24,298 nt of DNA from Clostridia bacterium (GTDB lineage: Bacteria > Bacillota > Clostridia > Saccharofermentanales > UBA5734). Location: positions 1-24,298 of the forward strand of contig JAGPFK010000001.1 of the NCBI GenBank assembly GCA_018056585.1. Reading direction: 5' to 3'. The notes beneath the pieces were generated by a model. The model did no database searches. It was not told the DNA's origin and worked only from the letters and a program-made list of their open reading frames with translations. How positions within the stretch are numbered: the first letter of the stretch is position 1; each line of letters starts with the position of its first letter. Of the stretch, positions 1 through 7,835 are shown piece by piece. A program made the translations under genes and the position numbers.

Positions 1-1
1 T

Positions 2-397
2 TCCCATCCAAACCTGCCGGACCTGTTGGGCTCTAAGGGTCCCGATGCTGTTATAGGGGAACTGTCCCGGGTGGAAGAGGCCTTTTTCTCTCTGACAGGC
101 CAAAGCATGCCGAAGATCATGAGGCCACCGGAGGGCAGCTACAGCGAGCGGATGCTTGCATTGCTGAGCCAATCCGGCTACAGAGTGGTCTTTTGGAGTT
201 TTGCTTACCGCGATTGGTTGACCGATGAACAACCCGATCCGCAACAAGCACTTCAAAAAATATTAGACAACTTGCATCCTGGCTCTGTTCTTTTGCTGCA
301 TGCCGTATCAAAAACCAATGCGATGATTTTGGACGACTTTATTAACGCGGCTACAGCACGTGGCTATCAATTTAAACCCTTGCCTTTGTCTGAATAG
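2..397 (+). CDS. pdaA: PdaA-type delta-lactam-biosynthetic polysaccharide deacetylase, C-terminal part (5' end outside window)
   Basis: The reading frame is open from the left edge and ends with TAG at 395-397, giving about 131 residues of a C-terminus. It fits the NodB/CE4 polysaccharide deacetylase fold: an RPPEG motif (plus-strand codons near 122-136) corresponds to the family's R-x-P-x-G motif, FWSFAYRDW lies in the middle, and LLLHAVS near 285-310 corresponds to the L-x-L-L-H motif that supplies a catalytic histidine. The wording around these motifs (SYSERML, HPGSVLLLHAVSKTNA) is close to Bacillus PdaA, which N-deacetylates muramic acid so that muramic delta-lactam can form in spore cortex peptidoglycan. 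That would imply a spore former. The N-terminus, with the signal peptide and metal-binding Asp/His residues, is outside the window, so other CE4 deacetylases are not fully excluded. It is co-directional with the ribosomal genes, and no clear terminator follows. Confidence 0.85.
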   Translation, partial: SHPNLPDLLGSKGPDAVIGELSRVEEAFFSLTGQSMPKIMRPPEGSYSERMLALLSQSGYRVVFWSFAYRDWLTDEQPDPQQALQKILDNLHPGSVLLLHAVSKTNAMILDDFINAATARGYQFKPLPLSE

Positions 398-412
398 TCT
401 TAACTTGCGATT

Positions 413-690
413 TTACCTTTCAATCGGATGAGCCGGTATAAATGGATGTTTTTGCATGTCTTTATTCGTCAACACAGTCCTTGTCTCAGTCATGCCGAAA
501 ATCTCCTGCACCAATTGCCCGAAGTATTCCAACGGCTTGTAGTACGATTCCTTTCCCTATGAGTCGCACCGTCCGATGCATGGTTTCAATGTCGGTTCTT
601 CCCATCCTTCTTTTAAACTCTTTTGCCGTTTCAAACGAAAGGCCACTGGCTGGTCCATTGTGGATTTTACTTTGGGAATTTACACAATTG
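413..690 (-). pseudogene. Frameshifted C-terminal fragment of an unrecognised protein
   Basis: Read on the minus strand, about 690 down to 555 encodes a protein-like stretch including GPASGLSFETAKEFKRR and DIETMHRTVRLIGK. The same reading continues in another frame from about 552 as ESYYKPLEYFGQLVQEIF, GMTETRTVLTNKDMQKH and PFIPAHPIER, then TAA at 413-415. The two frames meet at the run GGGAAAGGA (about 549-560). The first frame soon hits a stop, and the second has a stop just upstream, so a one-base indel would join them. No start codon with a ribosome binding site is seen, and the upstream limit is uncertain. I do not recognise the family. The position at a synteny break suggests a decayed gene or mobile-element remnant, but that is inference. 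Confidence 0.45.
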
Positions 691-720
691 GGGGGAATTG
701 AGACAAAGGCGAAAAAACGC

Positions 721-749
721 TTGCATTTATTTCCTTTCTGTTATAAAAT
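721..749 (+). promoter_or_regulatory. Probable sigma-A promoter of the S10 operon
   Basis: A -35-like TTGCAT (721-726) and a -10 TAAAAT (744-749) are separated by exactly 17 nt, which predicts a start near 756. The -35 matches the consensus only in its first half. It is the best promoter-like pair in the 630-nt gap before rpsJ and fits the need for a strong promoter there, because the usual upstream str genes are missing. Confidence 0.6.
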
Positions 750-755
750 ACACGT

Positions 756-1027
756 TGCGCTGCTTGCCGGCCTGATCGACAAGTGGCAAGCGATGAAGTT
801 GGAGATTGCCGTCAGTTGCCGCTGCGGCCACAGGCGGGTAACTTCAACAGAGCAAGTCTGGCTCAAGAAGCAAGACGACAGGTTTGACCTGATGACGCAG
901 CGTATGCCTCAGGCATGTGCCCAGCGCCGGTCGGACAAAAGAACGGTTGACTGGGCTTTATGATGGAGCAAAAAGAAACGCCCGGCACAGGTGAAACTTG
1001 AAAGCAGAACATGAGGAGGTTTGACCC
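756..1027 (+). promoter_or_regulatory. Untranslated leader of the S10 operon with stem-loops
   Basis: About 270 nt separate the predicted start site from rpsJ, with no credible gene. Two hairpins are visible: GCTTGCC (762-768) pairs with GGCAAGC (785-791), and GCCCAG (919-924) pairs with CTGGGC (951-956) with an inner CCG/CGG (927-929 with 944-946). A small ATGCC/GGCAT hairpin lies at 904-916. The second stem is followed by only TTTA, too short a T run for an efficient terminator. S10 operon leaders are autoregulated by L4 in E. coli, so a control role is plausible here but not shown. The leader ends in the AGGAGGT (1014-1020) that serves rpsJ. Confidence 0.5.
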
Positions 1028-1339
1028 ATGGCATCATCTCAAAGGATCCGTATCAGATTGAAGGCTTTTGACCACAACATTCTCGATGAAAGTGCCGAAA
1101 GGATTGTGGAAACGGCCAAAAGAACTGGCGCAAGCATCTCAGGACCGATTCCTTTGCCAACAGAAAAGGAGATCATCACCATTTTGCGTTCACCGCACAA
1201 ACACAAAGATGCCCGTGAGCAGTTTGAAATCAGGACCCATAAGCGATTGATCGACGTTCTGACTCCCAATACAAGGACAGTGGAAGCGTTGATGAAACTG
1301 GAAATGCCTGCCGGCGTCAACATTGAAATTAAACTTTAA
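1028..1339 (+). CDS. rpsJ: 30S ribosomal protein S10
   Basis: This 103-residue protein matches the usual S10 length and carries the family sequence throughout: [10 protein letters not shown] at the start, GPIPLPT in the middle, and [19 protein letters not shown] near the end. S10 sits in the 30S head and, as NusE, also joins the NusB/NusG transcription complexes. The start is fixed by AGGAGGT at 1014-1020, 7 nt before ATG. It is the first gene of the S10 cluster. In this window it is not preceded by rpsL-rpsG-fusA-tuf, the usual neighbours in many Bacillota. Confidence 0.98.
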   Translation: MASSQRIRIRLKAFDHNILDESAERIVETAKRTGASISGPIPLPTEKEIITILRSPHKHKDAREQFEIRTHKRLIDVLTPNTRTVEALMKLEMPAGVNIEIKL

Positions 1340-1344
1340 TTCAG

Positions 1345-1393
1345 CCAGCAGTGTTATTGTCTTGTCACTGCGGTCACGTTCACCGATGTGAAC
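1345..1393 (+). promoter_or_regulatory. Two tandem stem-loops between rpsJ and rplC
   Basis: In the 78-nt gap, GCAGTG (1348-1353) pairs with CACTGC (1366-1371). The stem can extend by CC/GG around a bulged A, making about 8 pairs with a 12-nt loop. Directly after it, GTTCAC (1378-1383) pairs with GTGAAC (1388-1393) around a CGAT tetraloop. Neither is followed by a T run, so they look like mRNA-processing, stability or protein-binding elements rather than terminators. The rplC ribosome binding site (CAGGAGGT) follows. Confidence 0.5.
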
Positions 1394-1417
1394 CAATAAC
1401 CAGGAGGTAAACAGAAC

Positions 1418-2044
1418 ATGACAAAGTTCATGATAGGTAAAAAAGCGGGCATGACTCAGCTGTTTGATGAGGATGGTCTGGCAATCCCGGCCACTGTCAT
1501 TGATTGTGGCCCCGTTGTGGTTGTTCAGAACAAGAACCTTGATACAGACGGTTATTGCGCGGTCAAGGTTGGCTATGGCGCTGTTCGGACAGATAAGGTC
1601 AAAAAGCCGGTCAAAGGACAGTATGACAAAGTAGACGTTGAGCCGAGGAAAGTTATGCGCGAATTCAGAACACAAGAAACTTATGAACCAGGCCAGGAAA
1701 TTCGTGTATCCGAAATGTTTCAGTCCGGCGATCACGTTGATGTCGTTGGCGTTTCAAAAGGAAAAGGATATGCCGGCAACATTAAGCGCCATGGACAAAA
1801 AGGCGGACCCGATTCTCATGGTTCCATGTACCACCGCCGTGTGGGTTCCATGGGTCCCACAACCAGTCCGGGCCGTGTTTTTAAAGGGAAAAAAATGCCG
1901 GGACGGATGGGCGGCGAGCGTGTAACCGTGCAAAATCTCAAAGTTATTCTCGTCGATGGAGAGCGGAATATTTTAGTGGTACGGGGTGCTGTGCCCGGCC
2001 CCAAAGGCGGACTTTTGGAAATCAAAACGTCCGTTAAGGCCTGA
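1418..2044 (+). CDS. rplC: 50S ribosomal protein L3
   Basis: The 208-residue product is full length for bacterial L3. It begins MTKFMIGKKAGMTQLFDEDG. The diagnostic loop is present: GHGQKGGPDSHGS-like residues at about 128-137, then HRRVGSMGPTTSPGRVFKGKKMPGRMGGERVT. This loop reaches toward the peptidyl transferase centre, where L3 helps organise 23S rRNA. A ribosome binding site CAGGAGGT sits about 9 nt before ATG. It is followed after 27 nt by rplD, in the canonical S10-L3-L4-L23-L2 order. Confidence 0.98.
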   Translation: MTKFMIGKKAGMTQLFDEDGLAIPATVIDCGPVVVVQNKNLDTDGYCAVKVGYGAVRTDKVKKPVKGQYDKVDVEPRKVMREFRTQETYEPGQEIRVSEMFQSGDHVDVVGVSKGKGYAGNIKRHGQKGGPDSHGSMYHRRVGSMGPTTSPGRVFKGKKMPGRMGGERVTVQNLKVILVDGERNILVVRGAVPGPKGGLLEIKTSVKA

Positions 2045-2071
2045 TCATCGGCGCGAAGGAGGAGCATAGCA

Positions 2072-2698
2072 ATGGCAAAAGTTGATGTATACAAGATGGA
2101 TGGCTCCATAACGGGCAGTCTTGAACTGGATGATGCTGTTTTTGGTATTGAACCGAATCAGGATGTTTTGCATCGATCTGTTCTCAGCTATCTGGCTAAT
2201 CAGCGTCAGGGAACACATTCGACGAAAACCAGAAGTGAGGTCAGAGGTGGCGGCAGAAAACCATACAGACAGAAAGGAACAGGCCGTGCACGTCAGGGTT
2301 CCATTCGAGCCCCCCATTATGTTGGTGGCGGCATTGTTTTTGGACCGAAGCCTCGTACTTATACTTATCATATGCCACGCAAGATGCGCCGTCTTGCTAT
2401 GAAATCAGCTTTATCGGCTAAAGTGGCAAGTGGTGATTTGATTGTTGTTGAAGATCTTGTTTTACCCGAGATCAAGACGAAGCAAATGGTTTCTGTTCTG
2501 AATAATTTGGGTGTCGATTCCTCGGCGCTCCTTGTGACGGCAAGCCGGGATGAAATCATTGAGAAATCTGCAAGAAATATCCATGGGATCAAAACGGCTC
2601 TGATCAATACGATCAATGTTTTTGATCTTCTTAAATTTGACAAGATGGTGGTCACTAAAGAAGCCATCCTCAAGGTGCAGGAGGTGTACGCATCGTGA
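2072..2698 (+). CDS. rplD: 50S ribosomal protein L4
   Basis: The 208-residue product matches L4. The long internal loop that lines the peptide exit tunnel is clear at about residues 45-100: STKTRSEVRGGGRKPYRQKG, then GTGRARQGSIRAPHYVGGG and FGPKPRTY. L4 binds 23S rRNA early in assembly and, in E. coli, represses its own operon through the S10 leader; whether that occurs here is unknown. The ribosome binding site AAGGAGG precedes ATG. The stop TGA (2696-2698) overlaps the GTG start of rplW, so the two are translationally coupled. Confidence 0.98.
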   Translation: MAKVDVYKMDGSITGSLELDDAVFGIEPNQDVLHRSVLSYLANQRQGTHSTKTRSEVRGGGRKPYRQKGTGRARQGSIRAPHYVGGGIVFGPKPRTYTYHMPRKMRRLAMKSALSAKVASGDLIVVEDLVLPEIKTKQMVSVLNNLGVDSSALLVTASRDEIIEKSARNIHGIKTALINTINVFDLLKFDKMVVTKEAILKVQEVYAS

Positions 2699-3048
2699 AA
2701 TTAGCGTCTGACATCATCATCCGTCCGGTTATAACTGAAAAAAGCACATCTGATGCCGCCAACGGCCGATACACCTTTGTTGTAAACAAAAATGCGGCCA
2801 AAACTGAGATTCGCAAAGCTTGTGAAGAGTTATTCAATGTCAGGGTGCTGAAAGTTCATACGGTCAATTATAACGGGAAAAAGAAGCGAATGGGTGTTCA
2901 CGAAGGGCTGACCCCTTCATTTAAAAAAGCGATTATTACCATTGATACGGATCCAAAACCCGAGGCCTATCAGGTCAAAGGCGGCAAAACGCAGCATGTG
3001 ACACGCAAGTATAAAAACTCGATTGAAGAATTTGGGTTCGGCCAGTAA
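2695..3048 (+). CDS. rplW: 50S ribosomal protein L23
   Basis: L23 lies at the tunnel exit and is the docking site for trigger factor and SRP. The product has the family opening (SDIIIRPVITEKST) and the central VLKVHTVNYNGKKKR segment. At 117 residues it is longer than the ~95-100 of many bacteria, because of a C-terminal tail GGKTQHVTRKYKNSIEEFGF; similar tails are familiar in Clostridia. The start is GTG at 2695, inside a GTGA overlap with the rplD stop, with CAGGAGGTG at 2678-2686 as the ribosome binding site. No ATG start with equal support exists. Confidence 0.97.
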   Translation: MKLASDIIIRPVITEKSTSDAANGRYTFVVNKNAAKTEIRKACEELFNVRVLKVHTVNYNGKKKRMGVHEGLTPSFKKAIITIDTDPKPEAYQVKGGKTQHVTRKYKNSIEEFGFGQ

Positions 3049-3080
3049 GCCGGGCGAGCAGGAAGAAGGAGTGAACAAAA

Positions 3081-3911
3081 ATGGCAGTTAAAAGTTATAA
3101 TCCAACTTCTCCAGCCAGGCGTCAGATGACCGTGGTCGATTATTCAGAAGTATCGACCAAAACGCCTGAGAAGAAGCTACTGGCCAAGAGAAGCAAAACC
3201 GGAGGCCGAAACAGTTATGGCCGCATCACGGTCCGCCACATCGGAGGCGGTAATCGCCGTAAAATCCGTGTCATAGACTGGAAGCGCCAAAAGGACGGCA
3301 TTCCGGCTACCGTTAAGGCCATTGAGTATGATCCGAATCGGACAGCGTTTTTGGCCTTGATTCAATACGCGGATGGTGAAAAAGCTTATATCCTGGCACC
3401 GGAAGGCGTTAAGCCGGGCGATGTGGTTGAAAGCGGCCCAAATGCCGACGTGGTTGCCGGAAATGCGCTTCCGCTGGAATCCATTCCGGTTGGAATCGTT
3501 ATTCACAATATTGAACTCAAGCCCGGAAAAGGAGCTCAGCTTGTTCGAACAGCCGGTGCCGGCGCTCAATTGATGGCCAAGGAAGGATCCTACGCACAAA
3601 TCCGATTACCCTCCGGGGAAGTCCGCATGGTCAGCGTAAAATGTCGTGCAACAATCGGAAATGTTGGTAACAGTGAACATGAAAATGTGAGCATCGGGAA
3701 AGCCGGGCGCAGTCGCCACATGGGTGTTCGGCCGGCTGTCCGTGGTGTTGCAATGAATCCTGTGGATCACCCACATGGCGGCGGAGAAGGCAAGTCTCCC
3801 ATCGGCATGCCAAGTCCTGTTACACCCTGGGGTGTGCCAACATTGGGTAAGAAGACCAGAAACCGCAAGAAACCTTCCAATAAATATATTGTGAAGAGAA
3901 GGAACAGTTAA
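3081..3911 (+). CDS. rplB: 50S ribosomal protein L2
   Basis: The 276-residue product is full-length L2, among the most conserved 50S proteins, needed for subunit joining and peptidyl transfer. It has the N-terminal RNA-binding OB region ([20 protein letters not shown], about residues 42-61), an SH3-like domain, and the C-terminal [17 protein letters not shown] stretch at about 225-240. The histidine in VDHPHGG (residue 230) corresponds to the functionally important His229 of E. coli L2. GAAGGAG precedes the ATG at a normal distance. rpsS follows after 18 nt. Confidence 0.99.
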   Translation: MAVKSYNPTSPARRQMTVVDYSEVSTKTPEKKLLAKRSKTGGRNSYGRITVRHIGGGNRRKIRVIDWKRQKDGIPATVKAIEYDPNRTAFLALIQYADGEKAYILAPEGVKPGDVVESGPNADVVAGNALPLESIPVGIVIHNIELKPGKGAQLVRTAGAGAQLMAKEGSYAQIRLPSGEVRMVSVKCRATIGNVGNSEHENVSIGKAGRSRHMGVRPAVRGVAMNPVDHPHGGGEGKSPIGMPSPVTPWGVPTLGKKTRNRKKPSNKYIVKRRNS

Positions 3912-3929
3912 TCAGGTGGAGGCTTATAT

Positions 3930-4211
3930 ATGAGCAGATCAGTAAAAAAAGGCTATTACGTTCAGGAAGCTCTGATGAAAAAGATCGAAGCGATGAATGA
4001 AAAAAACGAAAAGCGGGTTATCAAAACCTGGTCCAGAGCATCCACTATTTTCCCGGAAATGGTTGGACACACCATTGCCGTTCATGACGGCCGTAAACAT
4101 GTGCCCGTCTATATCATTGAAGATATGGTTGGTCATAAATTGGGAGAATTCGCTCCAACCAGGACCTTCAGGGGCCATGCAGGATCAGAGAAATCCTCTG
4201 CTGCCAGGTAA
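3930..4211 (+). CDS. rpsS: 30S ribosomal protein S19
   Basis: At 93 residues this is the normal size for S19, a 30S head protein that forms a pair with S13 and contacts the intersubunit bridge. It opens [12 protein letters not shown] and has the conserved blocks [20 protein letters not shown] and [24 protein letters not shown] lies upstream of the ATG. It is in the canonical position between L2 and L22. Confidence 0.98.
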   Translation: MSRSVKKGYYVQEALMKKIEAMNEKNEKRVIKTWSRASTIFPEMVGHTIAVHDGRKHVPVYIIEDMVGHKLGEFAPTRTFRGHAGSEKSSAAR

Positions 4212-4238
4212 GACAGGGTGTAAAAGGAGGATTTATTT

Positions 4239-4715
4239 ATGGAAAGAAAGGTTATGAGCAGGGATTATCTGCTGGAGAACCGAGAAGAATTAATTAAGCA
4301 ATATACCGGTACGGACAGGAAATTTCAAAAGCAGGGCTATCTGACCAAAAAAGAAAGAAAAGTGCTGGGCATCGGAAAGGATGAAGGCCGCGCCGAAGCG
4401 CGCAACATTCGGATTTCACCACGCAAAGTCGCCATCGTCGTTGACCTCATTAAGGGGAAAGACCTCGACGAGGCCTACGCTATTTTAAAATATACACCGA
4501 AGGCGGCTTCGCCCGTTTTGACTAAGCTGCTCAAATCGGCCGAGGCGAATGCTGTGAACAACAATAATCTGTCACGTGACAGCCTTTATGTAGCAGATTG
4601 TTATGCAAACCCCGGACCCGTGCTGAAGCGTTACACGCCCAGAGCGCGTGGCTCTGCGTCAAAGATTCACAAAAGAACCAGCCACATCACGGTGGTTCTT
4701 AAGGAAATGGAATAA
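4239..4715 (+). CDS. rplV: 50S ribosomal protein L22 with a ~50-residue N-terminal extension
   Basis: The C-terminal ~105 residues are standard L22: [20 protein letters not shown] (from about residue 56), the [13 protein letters not shown] helix, the [19 protein letters not shown] beta-hairpin that lines the exit tunnel, and a terminal VVLKEME. Ordinary bacterial L22 is 110-115 residues and starts just before this block. Here an extra ~50 residues precede it, rich in charge ([20 protein letters not shown], then [14 protein letters not shown]). The start is supported by AAAGGAGG (4223-4230) 8 nt before ATG; a second ATG at 4254 has no such site, and even that would leave most of the extension. 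Confidence 0.97.
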   Translation: MERKVMSRDYLLENREELIKQYTGTDRKFQKQGYLTKKERKVLGIGKDEGRAEARNIRISPRKVAIVVDLIKGKDLDEAYAILKYTPKAASPVLTKLLKSAEANAVNNNNLSRDSLYVADCYANPGPVLKRYTPRARGSASKIHKRTSHITVVLKEME

Positions 4716-4727
4716 GGAGGCTGACAG

Positions 4728-5399
4728 ATGGGGCAGAAAGTAAATCCGCATGGACTGCGCGTCGGTGTCATTAAAGACTGGGATACAAAATGGTATGCTG
4801 ACAAGAAAGATTTCAGCAAGTATCTGATTGAAGATAAAAAAATTCGCGATTTTATAAAAAAGGAATGTTTTAATGCCGGCATATCCCGGATAGAAATCGA
4901 ACGCAAAGGCGACGAAAAGATCCAGGTTACGATCGCGACAGGCAAACCGGGCATCATCATAGGTCGACAAGGTGCCGGAATTGATGAATTGAAAAGGAAA
5001 TTAACGCAGCAATTCAATCGCAACTTCTTTATCAATGTCAGTGAAATCAAGTCCGTTGATACAGATGCGCAATTGGTTGCTGAGAATATTGCCAGGCAAC
5101 TGGAAGAACGTGTCTCGTTCCGTCGGGCAATGAAGCAGGCGATGGGTCGAGCCATGAAAATGGGCGCCCTGGGCATCAAGACGGCTGTCAGTGGTCGCTT
5201 GGGCGGTGCGGAAATCGCCAGAAGCGAGCATTATCATGAAGGGACCATTCCACTTCAGACGCTGCGGGCAGATATTGATTATGGTTTTGCTGAGGCTAAA
5301 ACAACGTATGGTCGGATCGGCGTCAAAGTGTGGGTTTATAAAGGGGAAATATTCCCGGCTCCAAAGAAAGCCGCGGGATTAGAAGGAGGCGAAGCCTGA
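4728..5399 (+). CDS. rpsC: 30S ribosomal protein S3
   Basis: The 223-residue product begins [19 protein letters not shown], the S3 signature. A KH type-2 RNA-binding domain is visible, with GXXG loop GRQG at residues 79-82. The C-terminal domain includes [12 protein letters not shown] and [15 protein letters not shown]3 forms part of the mRNA entry tunnel and its helicase activity. AGGAGG lies 8 nt before the ATG. The stop TGA at 5397-5399 shares its last base with the rplP ATG. Confidence 0.98.
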   Translation: MGQKVNPHGLRVGVIKDWDTKWYADKKDFSKYLIEDKKIRDFIKKECFNAGISRIEIERKGDEKIQVTIATGKPGIIIGRQGAGIDELKRKLTQQFNRNFFINVSEIKSVDTDAQLVAENIARQLEERVSFRRAMKQAMGRAMKMGALGIKTAVSGRLGGAEIARSEHYHEGTIPLQTLRADIDYGFAEAKTTYGRIGVKVWVYKGEIFPAPKKAAGLEGGEA

Positions 5400-5833
5400 T
5401 GCTGCTTCCAAAGCGTGTAAAATATAGAAAACAACACAGAGGTCGCATGACCGGAAAAGCAACGCGCGGCAACGTTGTAACTTATGGAGAGTATGGGCTT
5501 CAGGCTTTGGAACCTTGTTGGATCACCAGCAATCAGATCGAAGCAGCTCGTATCGCGATCAATCGCTTCATCAAGCGCGGCGGTCAGGTTTGGATCAAAA
5601 TCTTTCCAGATAAGCCTGTTTCAGCCAAACCAGCTGAAACACGGATGGGCTCTGGTAAAGGTGCGCCGGATCATTGGGTGGCTGTTGTCAAGCCGGGTCG
5701 TATCTTGTTTGAAGTGGGAGGCGTGTCTGAAGAGGATGCCCGCGAGGCCTTGCGTCTTGCTGCACATAAACTGCCTTGTAAAACGCGGTTTGTAAAACGA
5801 GAAATGGAAGGTGAAGTCTATGAAACCAAGTGA
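5399..5833 (+). CDS. rplP: 50S ribosomal protein L16
   Basis: The 144-residue product is normal L16: [17 protein letters not shown] at the start, the middle [24 protein letters not shown], and [20 protein letters not shown] with the glycine-rich loop that contacts A-site tRNA. It is one of the last proteins to join the large subunit. The ATG overlaps the rpsC stop by one base (TGATG), with AGAAGGAGG just upstream inside rpsC, so translation is probably coupled. Its own end overlaps the start of rpmC by 14 nt. Confidence 0.98.
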   Translation: MLLPKRVKYRKQHRGRMTGKATRGNVVTYGEYGLQALEPCWITSNQIEAARIAINRFIKRGGQVWIKIFPDKPVSAKPAETRMGSGKGAPDHWVAVVKPGRILFEVGGVSEEDAREALRLAAHKLPCKTRFVKREMEGEVYETK

Positions 5834-6023
5834 ACTTCGGGAAAAATCAATCGCCGAACTGAATGATGAACTCGCAAGTTTAAAAGAAGAACTGTTTCGC
5901 CTTCGGTTTCAGCATGCTGTTAACCAACTGGAAAATCCCCTGAAGCTGCAGAGCGTTAAGCGGGACATTGCCCGGGTTAAGACTATTCTGCGTGAGCGTG
6001 AGCTCAAAGGTATAAATGAATGA
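5820..6023 (+). CDS. rpmC: 50S ribosomal protein L29
   Basis: This 67-residue protein is a helical hairpin typical of L29: [20 protein letters not shown] followed by [18 protein letters not shown] and IKRDIAR-like residues, matching the L-x-x-R-x-Q-x-A core. It binds near the tunnel exit beside L23. I chose ATG 5820 with AAGGTG at 5808-5813 as the ribosome binding site. A GTG at 5811 would add three residues but overlaps that site. It lies between L16 and S17, as usual. Confidence 0.96.
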   Translation: MKPSELREKSIAELNDELASLKEELFRLRFQHAVNQLENPLKLQSVKRDIARVKTILRERELKGINE

Positions 6024-6037
6024 AAGGGGAGCGTGTG

Positions 6038-6295
6038 ATGAGCGAACGAAATTTCAGAAAAACACGCGTGGGAGTTGTCAGCAGCGACAAGATGGATAAA
6101 ACCGTTGTCGTGTCCGTTACGGAACATGTGAAACACCCGCTATACAAAAAAATTATTAAGAGGACACGGAAGCTAAAAGCACATGATGAAAACAACAGTT
6201 GTCAAGTCGGTGACAGAGTTCGGTTGATGGAAACCCGCCCGCTGAGTAAAGAAAAGCGCTGGCGCGTCGTTGAGATCATCGAGAAGGCCAAGTAA
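6038..6295 (+). CDS. rpsQ: 30S ribosomal protein S17
   Basis: The 85-residue OB-fold protein matches S17: [20 protein letters not shown] at the start, [19 protein letters not shown] in the middle, and the terminal [19 protein letters not shown]. It binds 16S rRNA early in assembly. The frame extends to an ATG at 6020, but AAAGGGGAG at 6023-6031 falls 6 nt before ATG 6038 and the family N-terminus begins there, so 6038 is preferred. Confidence 0.97.
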   Translation: MSERNFRKTRVGVVSSDKMDKTVVVSVTEHVKHPLYKKIIKRTRKLKAHDENNSCQVGDRVRLMETRPLSKEKRWRVVEIIEKAK

Positions 6296-6324
6296 ACATC
6301 GGTCAGAGAAGGAGGCAATGAGGC

Positions 6325-6693
6325 ATGATTCAAGTTCAGACAATGCTGAAATCCGCTGACAATACCGGTGCGAAGCAACTGATGTGCATCAAGGTTTTGG
6401 GCGGTTCACGGCGGAAATATGCCAATATTGGTGATGTTATTGTTTGTTCGGTCAAAGAAGCGACGCCGGGCGGCCTTGTAAAAAAAGGCGAAGTGGTGCG
6501 GGCTGTGGTCGTTCGTTCAAAAAAGGGTGTTCGCCGCCCTGACGGATCCTACATCAAATTTGATGAAAACGCAGCAGTTATTATCAGAGACGATAAGAAC
6601 CCGCGAGGGACCCGTATTTTTGGGCCCATAGCCAGAGAACTCAGAGATAAAGACTATATGAAGATTTTATCCCTGGCTCCTGAGGTTCTGTAA
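6325..6693 (+). CDS. rplN: 50S ribosomal protein L14
   Basis: The 122-residue product is exactly the usual L14 length and begins [19 protein letters not shown]. Later blocks [37 protein letters not shown] and [18 protein letters not shown] are all family hallmarks. L14 forms intersubunit bridges and is the target of the silencing factor RsfS. GAAGGAGG precedes the ATG. It begins the spc block (L14-L24-L5-S14-S8-L6-L18-S5-L30-L15-SecY), which runs on from the S10 block without a visible terminator. Confidence 0.98.
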   Translation: MIQVQTMLKSADNTGAKQLMCIKVLGGSRRKYANIGDVIVCSVKEATPGGLVKKGEVVRAVVVRSKKGVRRPDGSYIKFDENAAVIIRDDKNPRGTRIFGPIARELRDKDYMKILSLAPEVL

Positions 6694-6709
6694 GGAGGAA
6701 CAAACGCGT

Positions 6710-7051
6710 ATGGCAAGAATGCATGTGCAAAAAGGCGACCTGGTTTTTGTACGAACCGGTAAGGACGGCGGAAAGACAGGGAAAATATTAAAAGTTGATC
6801 CGGATAAAGGTCGGGTTCTGGTCGAGGGAGTCAATCTTGTAACAAAGCATAAGAAACCGCGCGGACGTGGTCAGCAGGGTGGCATTATTGAACAGGAAGC
6901 TTTTATTTCAGCATCAAATGTAATGCTTGTCTGCAGCCAATGCAAACGCCCGAGTAAGACCGGCCGAAAGATACTGGAAAATGGTGAAAAGGTTCGCTAT
7001 TGCAAAGCTTGCGGCGAAATTATTGACACCATTCGGCAGGCACGCAGATAA
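6710..7051 (+). CDS. rplX: 50S ribosomal protein L24 (zinc-ribbon form)
   Basis: The 113-residue product has an N-terminal KOW motif ([20 protein letters not shown], about residues 8-27) and the conserved [20 protein letters not shown]. Its C-terminus holds four cysteines in two C-x2-C pairs (C75, C78, C98, C101), which look like a zinc ribbon. L24 initiates 50S assembly and sits at the tunnel exit. TAAGGAGG precedes the start; the gene follows rplN after 16 nt. Confidence 0.98.
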   Translation: MARMHVQKGDLVFVRTGKDGGKTGKILKVDPDKGRVLVEGVNLVTKHKKPRGRGQQGGIIEQEAFISASNVMLVCSQCKRPSKTGRKILENGEKVRYCKACGEIIDTIRQARR

Positions 7052-7071
7052 GCGCGGAGGAGGCAGAAAGC

Positions 7072-7611
7072 ATGTTAAGACTGAAAGAAAAGTACAAATC
7101 TGAAGTCGCTCCTGCGATGCAGAAAGCGTTCAATTATAAATCGGTTATGCAGATCCCAAAGCTTGAGAAAATTATTCTCAACATGGGTGTGGGCGATGTC
7201 AGAGAAAATCCAAAAGCTGTCGAAAACGCGGCTCGTGATATGACGTTGATTGCTGGACAAAAGGCGGTCATAACCAAGGCCAAAAAGTCCGTGTCAGCAT
7301 TTAGACTAAGGGAAGGCATGAGCATTGGCTGCAAAGTGACGCTGCGGGGAGACAGGATGTACGCGTTTCTCGATAAGCTGATCAACATTGCGCTGCCGCG
7401 TGTTCGTGATTTCCGCGGTGTCAATCCGAATTCTTTTGATGGTCATGGTAATTATGCCTTGGGTGTCCGTGAACAGCTGATTTTCCCCGAAATTGATTAT
7501 GATCAGATTGATCGCATCCGGGGCATGGATATTATTATTTGTACAACAGCCGAGACAGACGAAGAAGCAAGAGAATTGCTCCGGCTTCTTGGTATGCCTT
7601 TCAGAAAATAA
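7072..7611 (+). CDS. rplE: 50S ribosomal protein L5
   Basis: At 179 residues this is standard L5, which binds 5S rRNA and makes the central protuberance contact to the 30S head and P-site tRNA. Recognisable blocks are [72 protein letters not shown] and the end [33 protein letters not shown] precedes the ATG. In E. coli the region around this start binds the S8 regulator; I did not find a convincing equivalent here. Confidence 0.98.
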   Translation: MLRLKEKYKSEVAPAMQKAFNYKSVMQIPKLEKIILNMGVGDVRENPKAVENAARDMTLIAGQKAVITKAKKSVSAFRLREGMSIGCKVTLRGDRMYAFLDKLINIALPRVRDFRGVNPNSFDGHGNYALGVREQLIFPEIDYDQIDRIRGMDIIICTTAETDEEARELLRLLGMPFRK

Positions 7612-7624
7612 AACGAGGTGAAAC

Positions 7625-7810
7625 ATGGCAAAGAAGTCATTAATCATAAAACAGCAAGCCGAACCCAAATACAAAACGCGCGCCTATAATCGGTGTAAGC
7701 TTTGTGGGCGTCCGCATGCTTACATCCGTAAGTATGGTGTTTGCCGGATCTGCTTCAGAGAACTGGCCTATAAAGGCCAAATTCCTGGAGTACGCAAGGC
7801 CAGTTGGTGA
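7625..7810 (+). CDS. rpsN: 30S ribosomal protein S14, short zinc-binding type
   Basis: The 61-residue protein is the short, zinc-containing S14 type typical of Bacillota and deep bacterial groups. Cysteines C24, C27, C40 and C43 form two C-x2-C pairs (NRCKLCGRP and [10 protein letters not shown]). The terminus [11 protein letters not shown] is the family signature. It joins late to the 30S head. AACGAGGTG precedes ATG. No zinc-independent paralogue is in this window. Confidence 0.98.
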   Translation: MAKKSLIIKQQAEPKYKTRAYNRCKLCGRPHAYIRKYGVCRICFRELAYKGQIPGVRKASW

Positions 7811-7835
7811 CCTGCTTCAGGAAGGAGGAAAATAA

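Noticed and set aside
627..637. Palindrome CGTTTCAAACG
   Set aside because: The spacer is one base, so no RNA hairpin can form, and it lies inside the decayed minus-strand fragment. No sign of an operator role.
919..960. GCCCAG/CTGGGC hairpin as a full intrinsic terminator
   Set aside because: Only three T residues follow, and essential ribosomal genes lie downstream. Treated as a leader structure instead.
442..963. Plus-strand open frame of 173 codons in the gap before rpsJ
   Set aside because: It has no ribosome binding site, its sequence is not protein-like (serine/cysteine-rich start), it lies opposite the minus-strand remnant, and it runs across the likely S10 promoter and leader hairpins.
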